Source: an alpha proteobacterium U9-1i (lineage in GTDB: Bacteria; Pseudomonadota; Alphaproteobacteria; Caulobacterales; Aquidulcibacteraceae). From it: a stretch of DNA of 64,000 nucleotides. A program made the translations under genes and the position numbers. The notes under the pieces were generated by a model. That model did no database searches. It was not told the origin of the DNA and saw nothing but the letters and a program-made list of their open reading frames with translations. The stretch lies in the NCBI GenBank assembly GCA_000974665.1, contig BBSY01000003.1:558001-622000 (forward strand), read 5' to 3'. Positions 25,952 through 35,690 of this stretch are shown here, piece by piece. Positions within the stretch are counted from its first letter, which is position 1. Every line of letters starts with the position of its first letter.

Positions 25952-28185
25952 TAAGAGATTCCTTCACGCTGTTCTGCGGCAATGTCTGTGGGTTCTTCCC
26001 CGCGCTTGGGAAGAACGAAGCGCACGATCGCGCCGGGATGTGGACCAGGTCCGTCGTCGAGTTCGATCAGGCCGCCATGGTCTTCGATAATGCGCGCGAC
26101 AATGGCGAGGCCCAAACCTGCGCCCTTCACGCGCGTCGTGACGTAAGGTTCGATCAGGCGATGGCGGTTTTGGGCGGGGAAGCCGAGGCCGTTGTCGCAA
26201 ACCTCAAACTGAACGCCGAAATCGAGATCGCGGAGGCGCACCAGCACGAAGCCGTCTTTCGGCTCGCCGTCGCGTGCGCGTCGCGCCTGCACACTTTCTG
26301 CGGCGTTCTTGATGAGGTTCAGGAGCGATTGTGCGATGAGGCGTTCGTCGCAGACTAGTCCGATCGGCGCATCGGCGCCTTCCACTTCGATACGGACGTC
26401 CGCAAACGCGAGGCGTTGCCCGAAAGCTGTCGAGCGAACGACATCGCTCATGTCGGCGAAGGCCATACGCGGCGTCGGCATGCGCGCGAACGAAGAAAAC
26501 TCATCCACCATGCGGCCAATGTCAGCGACTTGGCGTAGGATCGTGTCGGTGCACTTCTGGAACGTGTCGGGATCGGAGGTGATCTCGCCATGGTACTTCC
26601 GCTGCAAGCGTTCGGCCGAGAGCTGAATCGGCGTCAGGGGGTTCTTGATCTCGTGGGCGATGCGGCGGGCGACGTCCTTCCAGGCTTCCTGACGCTGTGC
26701 GGAAATGAGCTTGGTCATGTCATCGAAGGTGAGCACCAGGCCGCCTTCGGTATCTGGCGTCATGCGGACGCTGAGGTTCAACGACTGACCATCGCGCATC
26801 AAGTCAACGCGCTGCGGCGGCGTTTCACTGGATGGCGCGGGCTGGTTCAGGAGGTCGGCGCATTCGGGAGCGACATCGATCAGGCGCCGACCCACCAAGG
26901 CGTCATCGCCCTGGCCGAGCAATTGCGCCGCTGACCGGTTGGCGGCCGTGATGCGGCCATCGCGATCAATCCCGACCACCCCGGCGCTGACGCCGCCAAG
27001 CACGGTTTCAATGAATTGCGAGCGGTGGATCGCATCATCCTGAGCGGTGAGCAGATCGCGTCTTTGGGTATCGAGCTGCGCAGTCATCGAATTGAATGCG
27101 GTTGCGAGCGCGTCCATCTCATCGCGCTCCGGCCCCGCGGCGACGCGAACCTTGAGATCGCCCGACGCGACGCGCCGCGCGGCGTTGGCTAGACGGCCAA
27201 CCGGTTCGGAAATGCGCGACGCGTTTTCCAGCCCGACCCAAACAGCGCCCAACAACACCAACCAAGCGGTTGCAAGGTATGAGAGCGTGAAGACAACGCG
27301 GAGCTGAGCTTGGCGCGCCTGCGCTTCGTTATAATCAACCGTCGAGGCCTCGAAATTGATCAATGTCGCCATGATCGTCGGGTCGAGCGGACTGGTAACG
27401 TAAAGATAGGCGTCGTTGTATTGATCGAGCCGATAGAGCGCACGCAGCGTGCTGAGCGGCCGATCGATCAGCATCCACACGTTGCCGGTGTTCGCCTCGG
27501 TGATCGCGCGCGCGGGCGGCGCCACAAACGCGGGCGCTGTGTCCCCTTCCGCCCGGGCGAGCGCATCAAGGCGAGAGTCGACGACGTAAGCCGAAGCGAG
27601 GCCTCGGCGTTCTGCTTGCGCGGCAAGGAACGCGCCGTAACGCGTGCGGTCCGCGATTAGGCCGGCGCGGGCGCGATTCAAATCCTCAGCCATGGCGAAG
27701 ACTTCACCGGTGAGATCGTCGGTCGCGCGTTGTACGTAGGCGGCGCCAACGGCGCTTGCGCTTTCCGTCATCGTGCGCACGCGCTGATCGAACCATCCCT
27801 CGACCGTCCGGCTGAACGTAAGCCCCATGAAGGCCGCGACGATCACGGCCGGCGCCACAGCGGCCAGGCTGAAGAGCGTCACAAAGCGCAAATGCAATTT
27901 GCCGCCCGTCTGCGCTGCGTTGGAGGCGCGCGCGATCTTGCGGATGCGGTGCGTGAGGATGAACGACAGGACAAGGCAGAGAACCAGCGCGGCCGCCAAT
28001 ACGCCCATCACCGCCGGGCTCGCGGGCCCAGTTACGCCTGCGCCCGACAAGGCGAAGGTGGTCGCCGACGCCGTTAGGATCGCCGCGACGGCGTAGCCTA
28101 TCGCGAACCAGATCGCGCTTCGGCTCGGGCGGCCGAAAGCACTAACGGTCTCTCGTTGTTGCTCCGCTGCAAGCGGCAGGGACAT
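25951..28185 (-). CDS. ntrY: Sensor histidine kinase NtrY
   Basis: 744 residues. Several N-terminal membrane segments (about 25-110, then a second near 300-320) flank a periplasmic sensor region. HAMP follows near 325-385, then PAS (about 390-490). The DHp helix has H511 in RRIAHEIKNPLTPIQ, and the HATPase domain contains the N, G1 and G2 boxes (CDNGLGFP, GAGLGLAIV). It phosphorylates NtrX. The stop overlaps the ntrX ATG. It follows ntrC by 59 bp, so ntrBC and ntrYX could be one transcript. Confidence 0.94.
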   Translation of the reverse strand: MSLPLAAEQQRETVSAFGRPSRSAIWFAIGYAVAAILTASATTFALSGAGVTGPASPAVMGVLAAALVLCLVLSFILTHRIRKIARASNAAQTGGKLHLRFVTLFSLAAVAPAVIVAAFMGLTFSRTVEGWFDQRVRTMTESASAVGAAYVQRATDDLTGEVFAMAEDLNRARAGLIADRTRYGAFLAAQAERRGLASAYVVDSRLDALARAEGDTAPAFVAPPARAITEANTGNVWMLIDRPLSTLRALYRLDQYNDAYLYVTSPLDPTIMATLINFEASTVDYNEAQARQAQLRVVFTLSYLATAWLVLLGAVWVGLENASRISEPVGRLANAARRVASGDLKVRVAAGPERDEMDALATAFNSMTAQLDTQRRDLLTAQDDAIHRSQFIETVLGGVSAGVVGIDRDGRITAANRSAAQLLGQGDDALVGRRLIDVAPECADLLNQPAPSSETPPQRVDLMRDGQSLNLSVRMTPDTEGGLVLTFDDMTKLISAQRQEAWKDVARRIAHEIKNPLTPIQLSAERLQRKYHGEITSDPDTFQKCTDTILRQVADIGRMVDEFSSFARMPTPRMAFADMSDVVRSTAFGQRLAFADVRIEVEGADAPIGLVCDERLIAQSLLNLIKNAAESVQARRARDGEPKDGFVLVRLRDLDFGVQFEVCDNGLGFPAQNRHRLIEPYVTTRVKGAGLGLAIVARIIEDHGGLIELDDGPGPHPGAIVRFVLPKRGEEPTDIAAEQREGIS

Positions 28186-28244
28186 ACCGTGGCTTCTTTA
28201 TGTTGCTAAGTTGCAACATCTGTAGGCGGGCCGACACGGTTGCG

Positions 28245-29621
28245 TCAATCGCCTCTGCCAGTTCGGAGACCGAGGGTCTGAATCTTCTTGCGGAGGGTGT
28301 TCCGGTTAATCCCCAGGACGGCGGCGGCTTTGATTTGGTTGCCGCGCGTGGCTTGGAGCGTTTGCGAGATCAGCGGACGTTCCACCTCCGCCAAAAGGCG
28401 GTCGTAAAGGCCAGCGGCGGGGAGTTGGGCGCCGGCAGCGGCAAATTCGCGCCTAAGGCGACGCAACAACGCGCCCTCGAGATCCTCGGTTGCGCTTGGC
28501 TCGTCTGCTTCGGCAACGTGGGCCGTGTCGAGTTCTTGGCTGATCTCACGCGCGGTGATGGTGGGGCCTGGGCTTAAGGCGACAACGCGCTTCAAAAGGT
28601 TTTCGAGTTCGCGGACGTTGCCTGGCCAATCGTGCGCCTTCAGGCGTTCGATGGCGGAATTGTCGAGCGTCTTTTCGGGTAGCCCTTCCCTTTTCGCACG
28701 CACCAAGAAGGCGCGGGCTAAATCAGCGATATCGACGGCGCGATCGCGAAGCGGGGGCAGGCGGATCGTAACAACTGCGAGCTTGTAATAGAGATCCTGA
28801 CGGAAGCCGCCTTGGCGCGCGAGCGGGCCGAGATTGCGTTGCGCGGCGGCGATCAGACGCACGTTCGACGCTACGTCGCCATCCTGGAGGAGGCCCACCA
28901 GACGTGTCTGCGCCTCTGAGGGGAGGTCGTCGATATCTTCGAGGAAGAGGGTGCCGCCTTTGGCTTCTGCGAGTTTGCCCTTGGTGCCGAAGAGATCGGC
29001 TTCGATACGCGCCGCATTGGCGCCGGCCAGCGCCATGCTCACGAACGGCCCGTTGGAGCGACGGCTGAAGTCGTGCAGCGCGCGCGCAACACGTTCTTTT
29101 CCGGAGCCGCTTTCACCTTCGATCAGAACTGTGAGATCGGCGCCCGAGACGCGCGCCATGACGCGATACACTTCTTGCATCGCCGGCGAACGCCCGATCA
29201 ATGGCAGACGTTCTTCCTTCTCAGCTTTGCTCGCTTCCGCGCGTGATTTCGCGTCTGGCCCACCCGCGAGCGCGCGGCGGACAGTCGAGATCAGAACATC
29301 GAGATCGAACGGCTTCGGCACGTAATCGTAAGCGCCGGCGTCGGCTGCCGAGAACGCGGTGGCGACGGTGGATTGTGCACTCATCACAATTACGGGCAGT
29401 TCTGGGCGCGCTGCGCGCAAACCGGGAAGAACGTCGAACACGCACTCATCGCCCATGTAGACGTCGGAGAGCACCAGATCGCCCTCGCCTTCACGCACCC
29501 ATTTCGCCAGGGTGGCGACGTTGCCGGTGGCGCGGACCGCATAGCCCTCCTTCGTCAGCGCCTGCGAGAGCACAAAGCGCAGTGAGCTGTCGTCGTCGGC
29601 GACAAGGATGTTGGCGCTCAT
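28245..29621 (-). CDS. ntrC: Response regulator NtrC, lacking the GAFTGA loop
   Basis: 458 residues: receiver (D53 in LVLSDVYMGD), AAA+ domain (Walker A GESGSGK at 169-175, GGTLFLED at 222-229) and Fis-type HTH. Between LFG (210-212) and GGTLF only nine residues remain, against about 21 in enterobacterial NtrC, so the GAFTGA loop that touches sigma54 is missing. That suggests it regulates without activating sigma54 promoters, and I recall the same being reported for Caulobacter NtrC. NtrB lies immediately upstream with a 4-bp overlap. Confidence 0.93.
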   Translation of the reverse strand: MSANILVADDDSSLRFVLSQALTKEGYAVRATGNVATLAKWVREGEGDLVLSDVYMGDECVFDVLPGLRAARPELPVIVMSAQSTVATAFSAADAGAYDYVPKPFDLDVLISTVRRALAGGPDAKSRAEASKAEKEERLPLIGRSPAMQEVYRVMARVSGADLTVLIEGESGSGKERVARALHDFSRRSNGPFVSMALAGANAARIEADLFGTKGKLAEAKGGTLFLEDIDDLPSEAQTRLVGLLQDGDVASNVRLIAAAQRNLGPLARQGGFRQDLYYKLAVVTIRLPPLRDRAVDIADLARAFLVRAKREGLPEKTLDNSAIERLKAHDWPGNVRELENLLKRVVALSPGPTITAREISQELDTAHVAEADEPSATEDLEGALLRRLRREFAAAGAQLPAAGLYDRLLAEVERPLISQTLQATRGNQIKAAAVLGINRNTLRKKIQTLGLRTGRGD

Positions 29622-30703
29622 GAGGCGTCGTGCTCCGGATCGATGGGAAGAAAAATCTTGAAAACGGTGCGGCCGGGGGCGCTGTCCACTTCGATGCGTC
29701 CGTCGTGTCGGCCGATCACATCGGCCGCCACAGTTAGGCCGAGACCCATGCCGTTGCTCTTGGTTGTGGCGAAAGCCTCGAACACACGGTCAGCGACGGC
29801 GGGATCGAAGCCCGGTCCGTTGTCGATGATTTGCACTTCCAGCTGCGCGCGCGCGGCGCTTGCGCCCGCCGAACGATAGCGCACACCGGGGCGATAATTG
29901 GTTTGCAAGATAACCTCGCCGCCGTCTTGGCCGGCGACGGCCTCGGCAGCGTTCTTGGCAATGTTTAGGAACGCTTGGATCAGCTGATCGAGATCGCCGC
30001 GCACGTTCGGCAGGCTTGGATCGTAACGTTCGCGCACCGTAACGCCGTGCGCGCTCGGTTCGACGAGGCGGCGCACGCGGTCGAGCGCTTCGTGGATGTT
30101 GAGGCCGTGGAATCGAGGCGGTTCGAACGCGCCCATCGGGTCGATACGGTCCGTCAACCGGCCGATGCGATCGACTTCGTCGCAGATGAGTTGTGAGAGT
30201 TGCGCGGTGTCTGGATCGTCGGTGCGGCCGATGAGTTGCGCGGCAGCGCGGATGCCAGCAAGCGGGTTGCGGACCTCATGTGCAAGCGTGCGCGCGGCGG
30301 AGTTCACGCCCCCCGGCGCGGGTGGGCGATGGCGCTGAGGCGGGGCGAGCACCAACGCGATAAAGGAGCCATCCCCCACCGGCGCGGCGGTGACGGCGAC
30401 ACGACCGAGCGCGAACCCTGGGCCGACGAGCGGCACGTCAGCCTCGGCGACCTGCGCGTCAGAAGCGAGGGCGCGGCGCGCAACCGCGACAAGTGGTGCG
30501 TCCATGCCGAACACTTCCACTAAGCGGCGCCCCAACAGACCGCGCCCAGCGTGCGCCAGCAATTCCGCGGCGGCGGCGTTGACGATGCGCACGCATTCAC
30601 CGGAATCGATGCCGATCACCGGCATCGGCAAGGCTTCGAGCCACCGCTCAGCGTCCGGCGGCGTCGCGCGCGTGGGCCAAGCGGTGGTGATGACGTCGGT
30701 CAC
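29618..30703 (-). CDS. ntrB: Nitrogen regulation sensor kinase NtrB
   Basis: 361 residues: an N-terminal PAS domain (about 20-120), DHp helix with H142 in LAHEVRNPLAGI, and a HATPase domain with DNGPGF and GMGLGLTV boxes. It is cytoplasmic with no membrane segment, as normal for NtrB, which responds to PII. It phosphorylates NtrC, encoded just downstream with an ATGA overlap. Its own ATG at 30703 overlaps the dusB stop in the same way, giving the conserved dusB-ntrB-ntrC order. Confidence 0.94.
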   Translation of the reverse strand: MTDVITTAWPTRATPPDAERWLEALPMPVIGIDSGECVRIVNAAAAELLAHAGRGLLGRRLVEVFGMDAPLVAVARRALASDAQVAEADVPLVGPGFALGRVAVTAAPVGDGSFIALVLAPPQRHRPPAPGGVNSAARTLAHEVRNPLAGIRAAAQLIGRTDDPDTAQLSQLICDEVDRIGRLTDRIDPMGAFEPPRFHGLNIHEALDRVRRLVEPSAHGVTVRERYDPSLPNVRGDLDQLIQAFLNIAKNAAEAVAGQDGGEVILQTNYRPGVRYRSAGASAARAQLEVQIIDNGPGFDPAVADRVFEAFATTKSNGMGLGLTVAADVIGRHDGRIEVDSAPGRTVFKIFLPIDPEHDAS

Positions 30704-31683
30704 GCCGCCCGCCGTTGTTCGAAGTGGCCGAACAGGTCGATGAGGCCGCTCTCAACGTCGCGTGGCGTCGTGAGCATGCAGAGGCGCTTGCGCTCCTCGC
30801 GCGCACTGGGGCCGATCACGGCGTCGATCGTCCAAGCGATGTGTTTGCGCGCAACGCGCAAACCGAGACCCTCGGGATAGAAGCTGAGCGCATCGGCGTA
30901 GAGTTCAAGCAGGCTCTCAAGCAGGCGCTGCGGCGAGGGCGCGGTGATATCCGCGCCGGTGCGCAAGGCGCGCTCAATCGCGGCGGGCAGCCAGGGTTTG
31001 CCCTGCGCAGCGCGACCGATCATCACGCCGGCGGCGCCTGAGAGCCGCATCGCTTCGCGGGCATCGGCGGCGCTGGCGATGTCGCCATTGGCGATGACCG
31101 GGATTTTGACCGCGCAGACAACGTCGGCAATCGCGGCCCAGTCGGCGGCGCCGCGATAGAATTGGCAGCGTGTGCGGCCGTGGACCGTGATCATCTTCAC
31201 GCCAACCGCTTCGGCGCGCTCAGCGATGTGGGGCGCGTTGATCCAGGTCTCGTCCCAGCCGAGCCGCATCTTCAGCGTCACCGGAAGCGACGTCGCGGCT
31301 ACCGTTGCCTCAATGAGTTTCAACGCTTGCTCAGGTTCGCGCATGAGCGCCGACCCACACAGGCCGCTCGTGACGCTTTTTGACGGACAGCCCATGTTGA
31401 TGTCGATGATGTCGGCGCCGGCTTGTTCGGCCATACGCGCACCTTCAGCCATCCACCGCGCGTCGCGGCCCGCGAGCTGGACGACGAGGGGACGAATGGC
31501 CCCTGCCCCGGCGGCCCGGCGGACCATGTCTATCCGGTCCCGCGCGAGCGCCTCGGACGCCACCATTTCAGAGACGGAATATTTTCCGCCAAAAGCTTTG
31601 ACCTGACGGCGAAACGGGACGTCCGTCACGCCGGCCATTGGCGCGAGCGAGACAAGCGGTGGAAATTCGTCCAAACCGACCAT
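30700..31683 (-). CDS. dusB: tRNA-dihydrouridine synthase DusB (NifR3)
   Basis: 327-residue FMN-dependent TIM barrel. The catalytic cysteine is C99 in INMGCPSK, and the PMAGVTDVPFR start motif and GRTRxQFY segment are present. It reduces uridines in the tRNA D-loop. The ATG at 31683 was chosen because MAGVTD lies 14 residues later, as in homologues; in-frame sequence further upstream overlaps the divergent ispDF region. dusB heads the ntr operon in many alphaproteobacteria. Confidence 0.95.
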   Translation of the reverse strand: MVGLDEFPPLVSLAPMAGVTDVPFRRQVKAFGGKYSVSEMVASEALARDRIDMVRRAAGAGAIRPLVVQLAGRDARWMAEGARMAEQAGADIIDINMGCPSKSVTSGLCGSALMREPEQALKLIEATVAATSLPVTLKMRLGWDETWINAPHIAERAEAVGVKMITVHGRTRCQFYRGAADWAAIADVVCAVKIPVIANGDIASAADAREAMRLSGAAGVMIGRAAQGKPWLPAAIERALRTGADITAPSPQRLLESLLELYADALSFYPEGLGLRVARKHIAWTIDAVIGPSAREERKRLCMLTTPRDVESGLIDLFGHFEQRRAA

Positions 31684-31773
31684 AGTCCCCGTCCTTACCG
31701 GGACTGTAGGGCGCCCAAAAAGCGGGCGCCAGCGAAATCGTGCTGCGGTGCAGCAATTCCAGTGAGGGGCAAA

Positions 31774-32931
31774 TTGTCGAAGGTTGCAGCCGTTATTGTG
31801 GCGGGAGGCGCAGGCGAACGTGCCGGCGGAGGCATTCCGAAGCAATATCGTGCCCTTGCCGGCAAGGCCGTCGTGGCTTGGTCACTCGACGCCTTCGCAG
31901 GTGCGGGCGTGGAGGATGTGGTCGTGGTGACGGCGTCAGCGCACCACGCGCTTTTCGACAAAGCAAACGCCACTGGAGCGACCGCGCGTCGCGTGGACGG
32001 CGGTGCAACGCGCACGGCGTCCGTGCGCGCAGGGCTAGAGGCGTTAAGGGTCGCAGCGCCGGACATCGTGCTGATCCACGACGCGGCGCGGCCGGGGCTG
32101 TCCCCTGCCATGATCCGCAAACTGGTCGCCGCGATCGAGCAGGGGGCGCGCGCTGCGGCGCCGGCCCTGCCTGTTCCGGACGCGTTGGTCACCGTCGACG
32201 CAGCGGGTGCTGTCACGGGGGAAGCCGAACGCGCTGCGCTCCGGCGTGTGCAGACACCGCAGGCGTTCGCGTTCCCCGCGATCGTCAGCGCGTATGCGGC
32301 AGCGGCGGCCGACGCGGTGTTCAGCGATGACCTTGCGGTGGCGCGCACGGCTGGCATGCGGCCGACGCTGATTGAAGGCGACGCGCGGCTGATGAAGTTT
32401 ACATATCCGGAGGATGAAGCGGTGCTTGAAGCGTTACTCGGCGGCGAACGCGTGCTGTGCGTCGGCCAAGGGATTGACGCGCACCGCTTTGGACCCGGCG
32501 ATTACGTTACATTGTGTGGCGTGCGCATTGCTCACGACAAAGGGCTCGTCGGGCATTCAGATGCGGACGCCGGCTGGCATGCTTTGGTTGACGCCATTCT
32601 TGGCGCGTTGGGCGAAGGCGATATTGGCGCACATTTTCCGCCAAGCGACCCGCGATGGAAGGGCGCCGATTCAGAAACATTCCTGCGCCACGCCGTGGAG
32701 CTCGCGAAGGCGCAAGGCGCGCGTATCCAGCACGTGGACATTACGCTTGTCTGCGAACGGCCGAAAATTGGACCGCATCGCGAGGCCATGCGCGCGCGTA
32801 CTGCCGACGTGCTTGGCTTGCCGAGCTCGCGCGTGAGCGTGAAGGCGACGACGACCGAACGCATGGGCTTTGCGGGACGCGAAGAAGGCTTGATGGCGCA
32901 AGCGGTGGCGACGTTAGATCGCCCAGACTAG
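31774..32931 (+). CDS. ispDF: Bifunctional IspD/IspF (MEP pathway)
   Basis: 385-residue fusion. IspD (1-225) opens with AVIVAGGAGERAGGGIPKQ, the CTP-binding signature; IspF (from about 228) has D235-A-H237, GHSDADAGWHALVDAILG and the substrate motif TTTERMGF. It makes CDP-ME from MEP and later the cyclodiphosphate MEcPP for isoprenoids. The start is uncertain: the TTG at 31774 lies just 3' of a GAGGGG, and a GTG at 31762 is the alternative. The first residues after the TTG fit the family. It is divergent from dusB and convergent with the spermidine-synthase fusion. Confidence 0.93.
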   Translation: MSKVAAVIVAGGAGERAGGGIPKQYRALAGKAVVAWSLDAFAGAGVEDVVVVTASAHHALFDKANATGATARRVDGGATRTASVRAGLEALRVAAPDIVLIHDAARPGLSPAMIRKLVAAIEQGARAAAPALPVPDALVTVDAAGAVTGEAERAALRRVQTPQAFAFPAIVSAYAAAAADAVFSDDLAVARTAGMRPTLIEGDARLMKFTYPEDEAVLEALLGGERVLCVGQGIDAHRFGPGDYVTLCGVRIAHDKGLVGHSDADAGWHALVDAILGALGEGDIGAHFPPSDPRWKGADSETFLRHAVELAKAQGARIQHVDITLVCERPKIGPHREAMRARTADVLGLPSSRVSVKATTTERMGFAGREEGLMAQAVATLDRPD

Positions 32932-32932
32932 C

Positions 32933-35605
32933 CTAGTCAGTCGCAGCTTTGGCCTGACAGCGCTCAAGATACGTATAGATGCGGCATTCCTCACGCCCTG
33001 TGAGGCTTTCCCACAATGCGCGCGGCATGTTGATGTAATCGTCCGACCACGAGCGGCCGGCCGGCGCCTCGAACACCCGCCATTCGCCGCGCTCGTAAAG
33101 CGGCAATGACGCCAAAATCTCAGGCGATCGCGCCACGATCATGACGCTGGCCGCAAGGCCGACGGGCAACGGATTGCCGGGTTCAAACACCCGATCGCTG
33201 ATACGATAGAGCGTCGGCGCGCGCAGATCGCGCGCAACTCGCGCGGCTTCAGATACCAAGGCGAGATTGCGGTTCGACAGGTGCAGCACAACGATGCCGC
33301 GATCACTGGTCTTGGACAGATAGAGCGCAATCGCCTCGCGCGTGAGCAAATGCGCGGGGATCGCATCGGAAGAGAATGCGTCCACCACGATGACGTCATA
33401 CTCGCCGTCCGGTTCTTCGGCGATTTGCAGGCGCGCGTCCCCGAGTTCAATTCGGGCGTTCGGCTGACATTCCGGCACATAGGTGAAATCGCCGCCTGGG
33501 CGCGCGGAGAGACGCACGACGGCGGGATCGATTTCGAAAATGGTGAGCGTGTCGCCTGCGCTGGTGAGGCAAGCGGTCGACCCAGCGCCTAGGCCGATCA
33601 GCGCAAGGTGGCTCGTGTCGCCGGTTGAGAGGCCGGCCATGATCGCTTCACCCAAGGCGGTCCGCGGATTGTAGTACGTAAGCGGCGTGCGCGACACGCC
33701 CTCGCCCACCAATTGCGCCCCATGAATGGTGGTGCCATGCAGAAGGATGCGCATCGATACTGGCGGCGCCCCCTCCTGCATGGGGTAAGGGATTTCGCGC
33801 GTGCGCAGGACGCCGAAAAAGCTGCGTTCTTGGGTAATGATACGACCGCCGCGAACATCGTCGATGAAGAAAATGGTGAAGCCAAGGATCACCAACGCGG
33901 CCATAAAAAGGGGCCGTGCGCCGTTCACGAGGATGGCGATTGCAGCGAGCGTGAGCCCTGCTGCGGTAAGCAAGTTGTTGTCGACGTCGCGGCCGGCGGC
34001 CATCACCATCATGAGCAGAAGCGTTGGCATCGCGACACCGTTGGCGATGTCGCCGACGAGATTGCGTTTGCCTTCCGGCTGAATGGTGCTGTGCACGACA
34101 AAGGCCAACGTCAGAAAAGCCAAGCCGATGATGGCGAGGCCCCACGGTTGCTGCACGGCCATCAGCGCATCGTCACCCGCGCCGACACGCTGGAAAATCG
34201 CGCCGGTGTTGAACACGACGTAGATGACAAGCGCCGCGTAAAGCGCTGCGCAAACCAGATAGGCGTAGCGCAACGGGGTTGGGCGCTCCTCGTCGGCGCC
34301 CCAGCCAGCCGCGAGGAGCGCGGCGGCGGCGCCGATCGCGCCGGCGACGGCGGCGGTGTCGATGGCGGTTAAGCGCAGCGAAAAAAGCGCGACCAATGTC
34401 AACAAGGCAGCGCCAGCGGCGGCGGCGTCCGCAAGGCGCGGCATCCAGCTCACGCCCTTCGGACGGAACAAGCATGCGAGCGCCAAGGCCAACGGGTATT
34501 CATAGACGTTATTGAAGATCATCGGCGCGACGAACGCCGCAAAAGCGCCGCCCAGCACGCCGCCGAGCGACACGTAAAGATAGAATTCGGTGAGGTGCTT
34601 GGCGTCCGGCCGCGTACGCGCCAGTGCTTGATGGCAGACGAGCGCGCTGAAGAAAAAGCCGGCCAGAATGCCGGCGATCGAGACGCCCCAATTGCCCGAA
34701 TTGACGTAGCACGCGAGCAGGAACGCGATAGCCGCGGGTTGCACGAACAAGGTCGCCGCAAAAATCCTCTCACCACCACGTGCGAACGCGATGACAAAGG
34801 TGAGCAAATAGAGCGCCAAAGGCACGACCCAGAGCATTGGCGCGGACGCGACGTCAGTGGTGATGTGCAAGGTAACGCCAAGTGACAGCGCCGACGGCAC
34901 CGCGGCGGCGGCGAGCCAGTAAAGGCGCTGGCGCCAATTAGGCGCGGCGCCGGGTTCGCCTTCCGTGGCGTGCTCTTGGGTTTCGCCGCCGTTGGCTTGG
35001 ATTGCGAAGCAGGCGCAGAGCGCGATTAGCGCGGCAACGACCGCGTAGCCTGCGGACCAGGCCGCGCCCTGCTCGGCGACACCTAGCATCGGTTCTATGA
35101 ACGCAGGATATGCCAACAGCCCCGCGAAGCTGCCGAGATTGCTGGCCGCGTAGAGATAATACGGATCGCCAGCGTCCGCGCGGCCGCTGCGCGCGAACCA
35201 CGATTGCAGCAATGGCGCTGTCGCGGACGCCGCCGCGAACGGTGCGCCAACCGACAGCGCCAGCACGCCGACTAGCCATAGTGCGGGATGGTTTGAATTC
35301 GGCGGGCCTAACGCCTCGCTCACCGTCACGGGGAGGGCAAACCAAGCGCACGCAAGCACGATTGCGTGGATCGCGGCCTGCACGCGGAGGTCCTTCACGC
35401 GCGCCAGGAGGTGCGCGTAAAGATAGCCTGTCAGCAGCGCGCCCTGGAAAAACGCCATTGAGGCGTTCCACACCGCGGGCGATCCGCCCAAAAGCGGCGT
35501 CACCATGCGACCAAACAAGGGTTGCAGCACGAAGATGAGGGCCGCGCTCGAAAACAGTGCGAGCGCGAAAATCGGCGCCGCAGCGCGCCGCGCTAAAGCT
35601 TGCAT
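32933..35605 (-). CDS. Membrane protein with C-terminal spermidine-synthase-like domain
   Basis: 890 residues. The first 590 or so hold many hydrophobic segments, roughly 12-16, resembling a transporter-like membrane region. The C-terminal 280 residues form a Rossmann methyltransferase-like fold of the spermidine synthase type: GLGAGSTACL near residue 668, EIDP near 682, and DVIVVDAFSSDAIPAHL, where the DAFxxDxxP matches the polyamine-synthase motif. Such fusions are common but uncharacterised in bacteria; whether they make polyamines is unknown. It lies between ispDF and cinA, an insertion relative to the usual neighbourhood. Confidence 0.82.
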   Translation of the reverse strand: MQALARRAAAPIFALALFSSAALIFVLQPLFGRMVTPLLGGSPAVWNASMAFFQGALLTGYLYAHLLARVKDLRVQAAIHAIVLACAWFALPVTVSEALGPPNSNHPALWLVGVLALSVGAPFAAASATAPLLQSWFARSGRADAGDPYYLYAASNLGSFAGLLAYPAFIEPMLGVAEQGAAWSAGYAVVAALIALCACFAIQANGGETQEHATEGEPGAAPNWRQRLYWLAAAAVPSALSLGVTLHITTDVASAPMLWVVPLALYLLTFVIAFARGGERIFAATLFVQPAAIAFLLACYVNSGNWGVSIAGILAGFFFSALVCHQALARTRPDAKHLTEFYLYVSLGGVLGGAFAAFVAPMIFNNVYEYPLALALACLFRPKGVSWMPRLADAAAAGAALLTLVALFSLRLTAIDTAAVAGAIGAAAALLAAGWGADEERPTPLRYAYLVCAALYAALVIYVVFNTGAIFQRVGAGDDALMAVQQPWGLAIIGLAFLTLAFVVHSTIQPEGKRNLVGDIANGVAMPTLLLMMVMAAGRDVDNNLLTAAGLTLAAIAILVNGARPLFMAALVILGFTIFFIDDVRGGRIITQERSFFGVLRTREIPYPMQEGAPPVSMRILLHGTTIHGAQLVGEGVSRTPLTYYNPRTALGEAIMAGLSTGDTSHLALIGLGAGSTACLTSAGDTLTIFEIDPAVVRLSARPGGDFTYVPECQPNARIELGDARLQIAEEPDGEYDVIVVDAFSSDAIPAHLLTREAIALYLSKTSDRGIVVLHLSNRNLALVSEAARVARDLRAPTLYRISDRVFEPGNPLPVGLAASVMIVARSPEILASLPLYERGEWRVFEAPAGRSWSDDYINMPRALWESLTGREECRIYTYLERCQAKAATD

Positions 35606-35690
35606 GGGCCTCCCTCGTCGGCGGGTTCTGCCATCGCCCGTCGCCGCTGGGAATGGACAAAATCCAGCGCCGCGTTAAGCCGGGACAAGC

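Noticed and set aside
28186-28244. Sigma54 promoter between ntrC and ntrY
   Set aside because: No TGGCAC-N5-TTGCA-like pair was found in the 59-bp gap.
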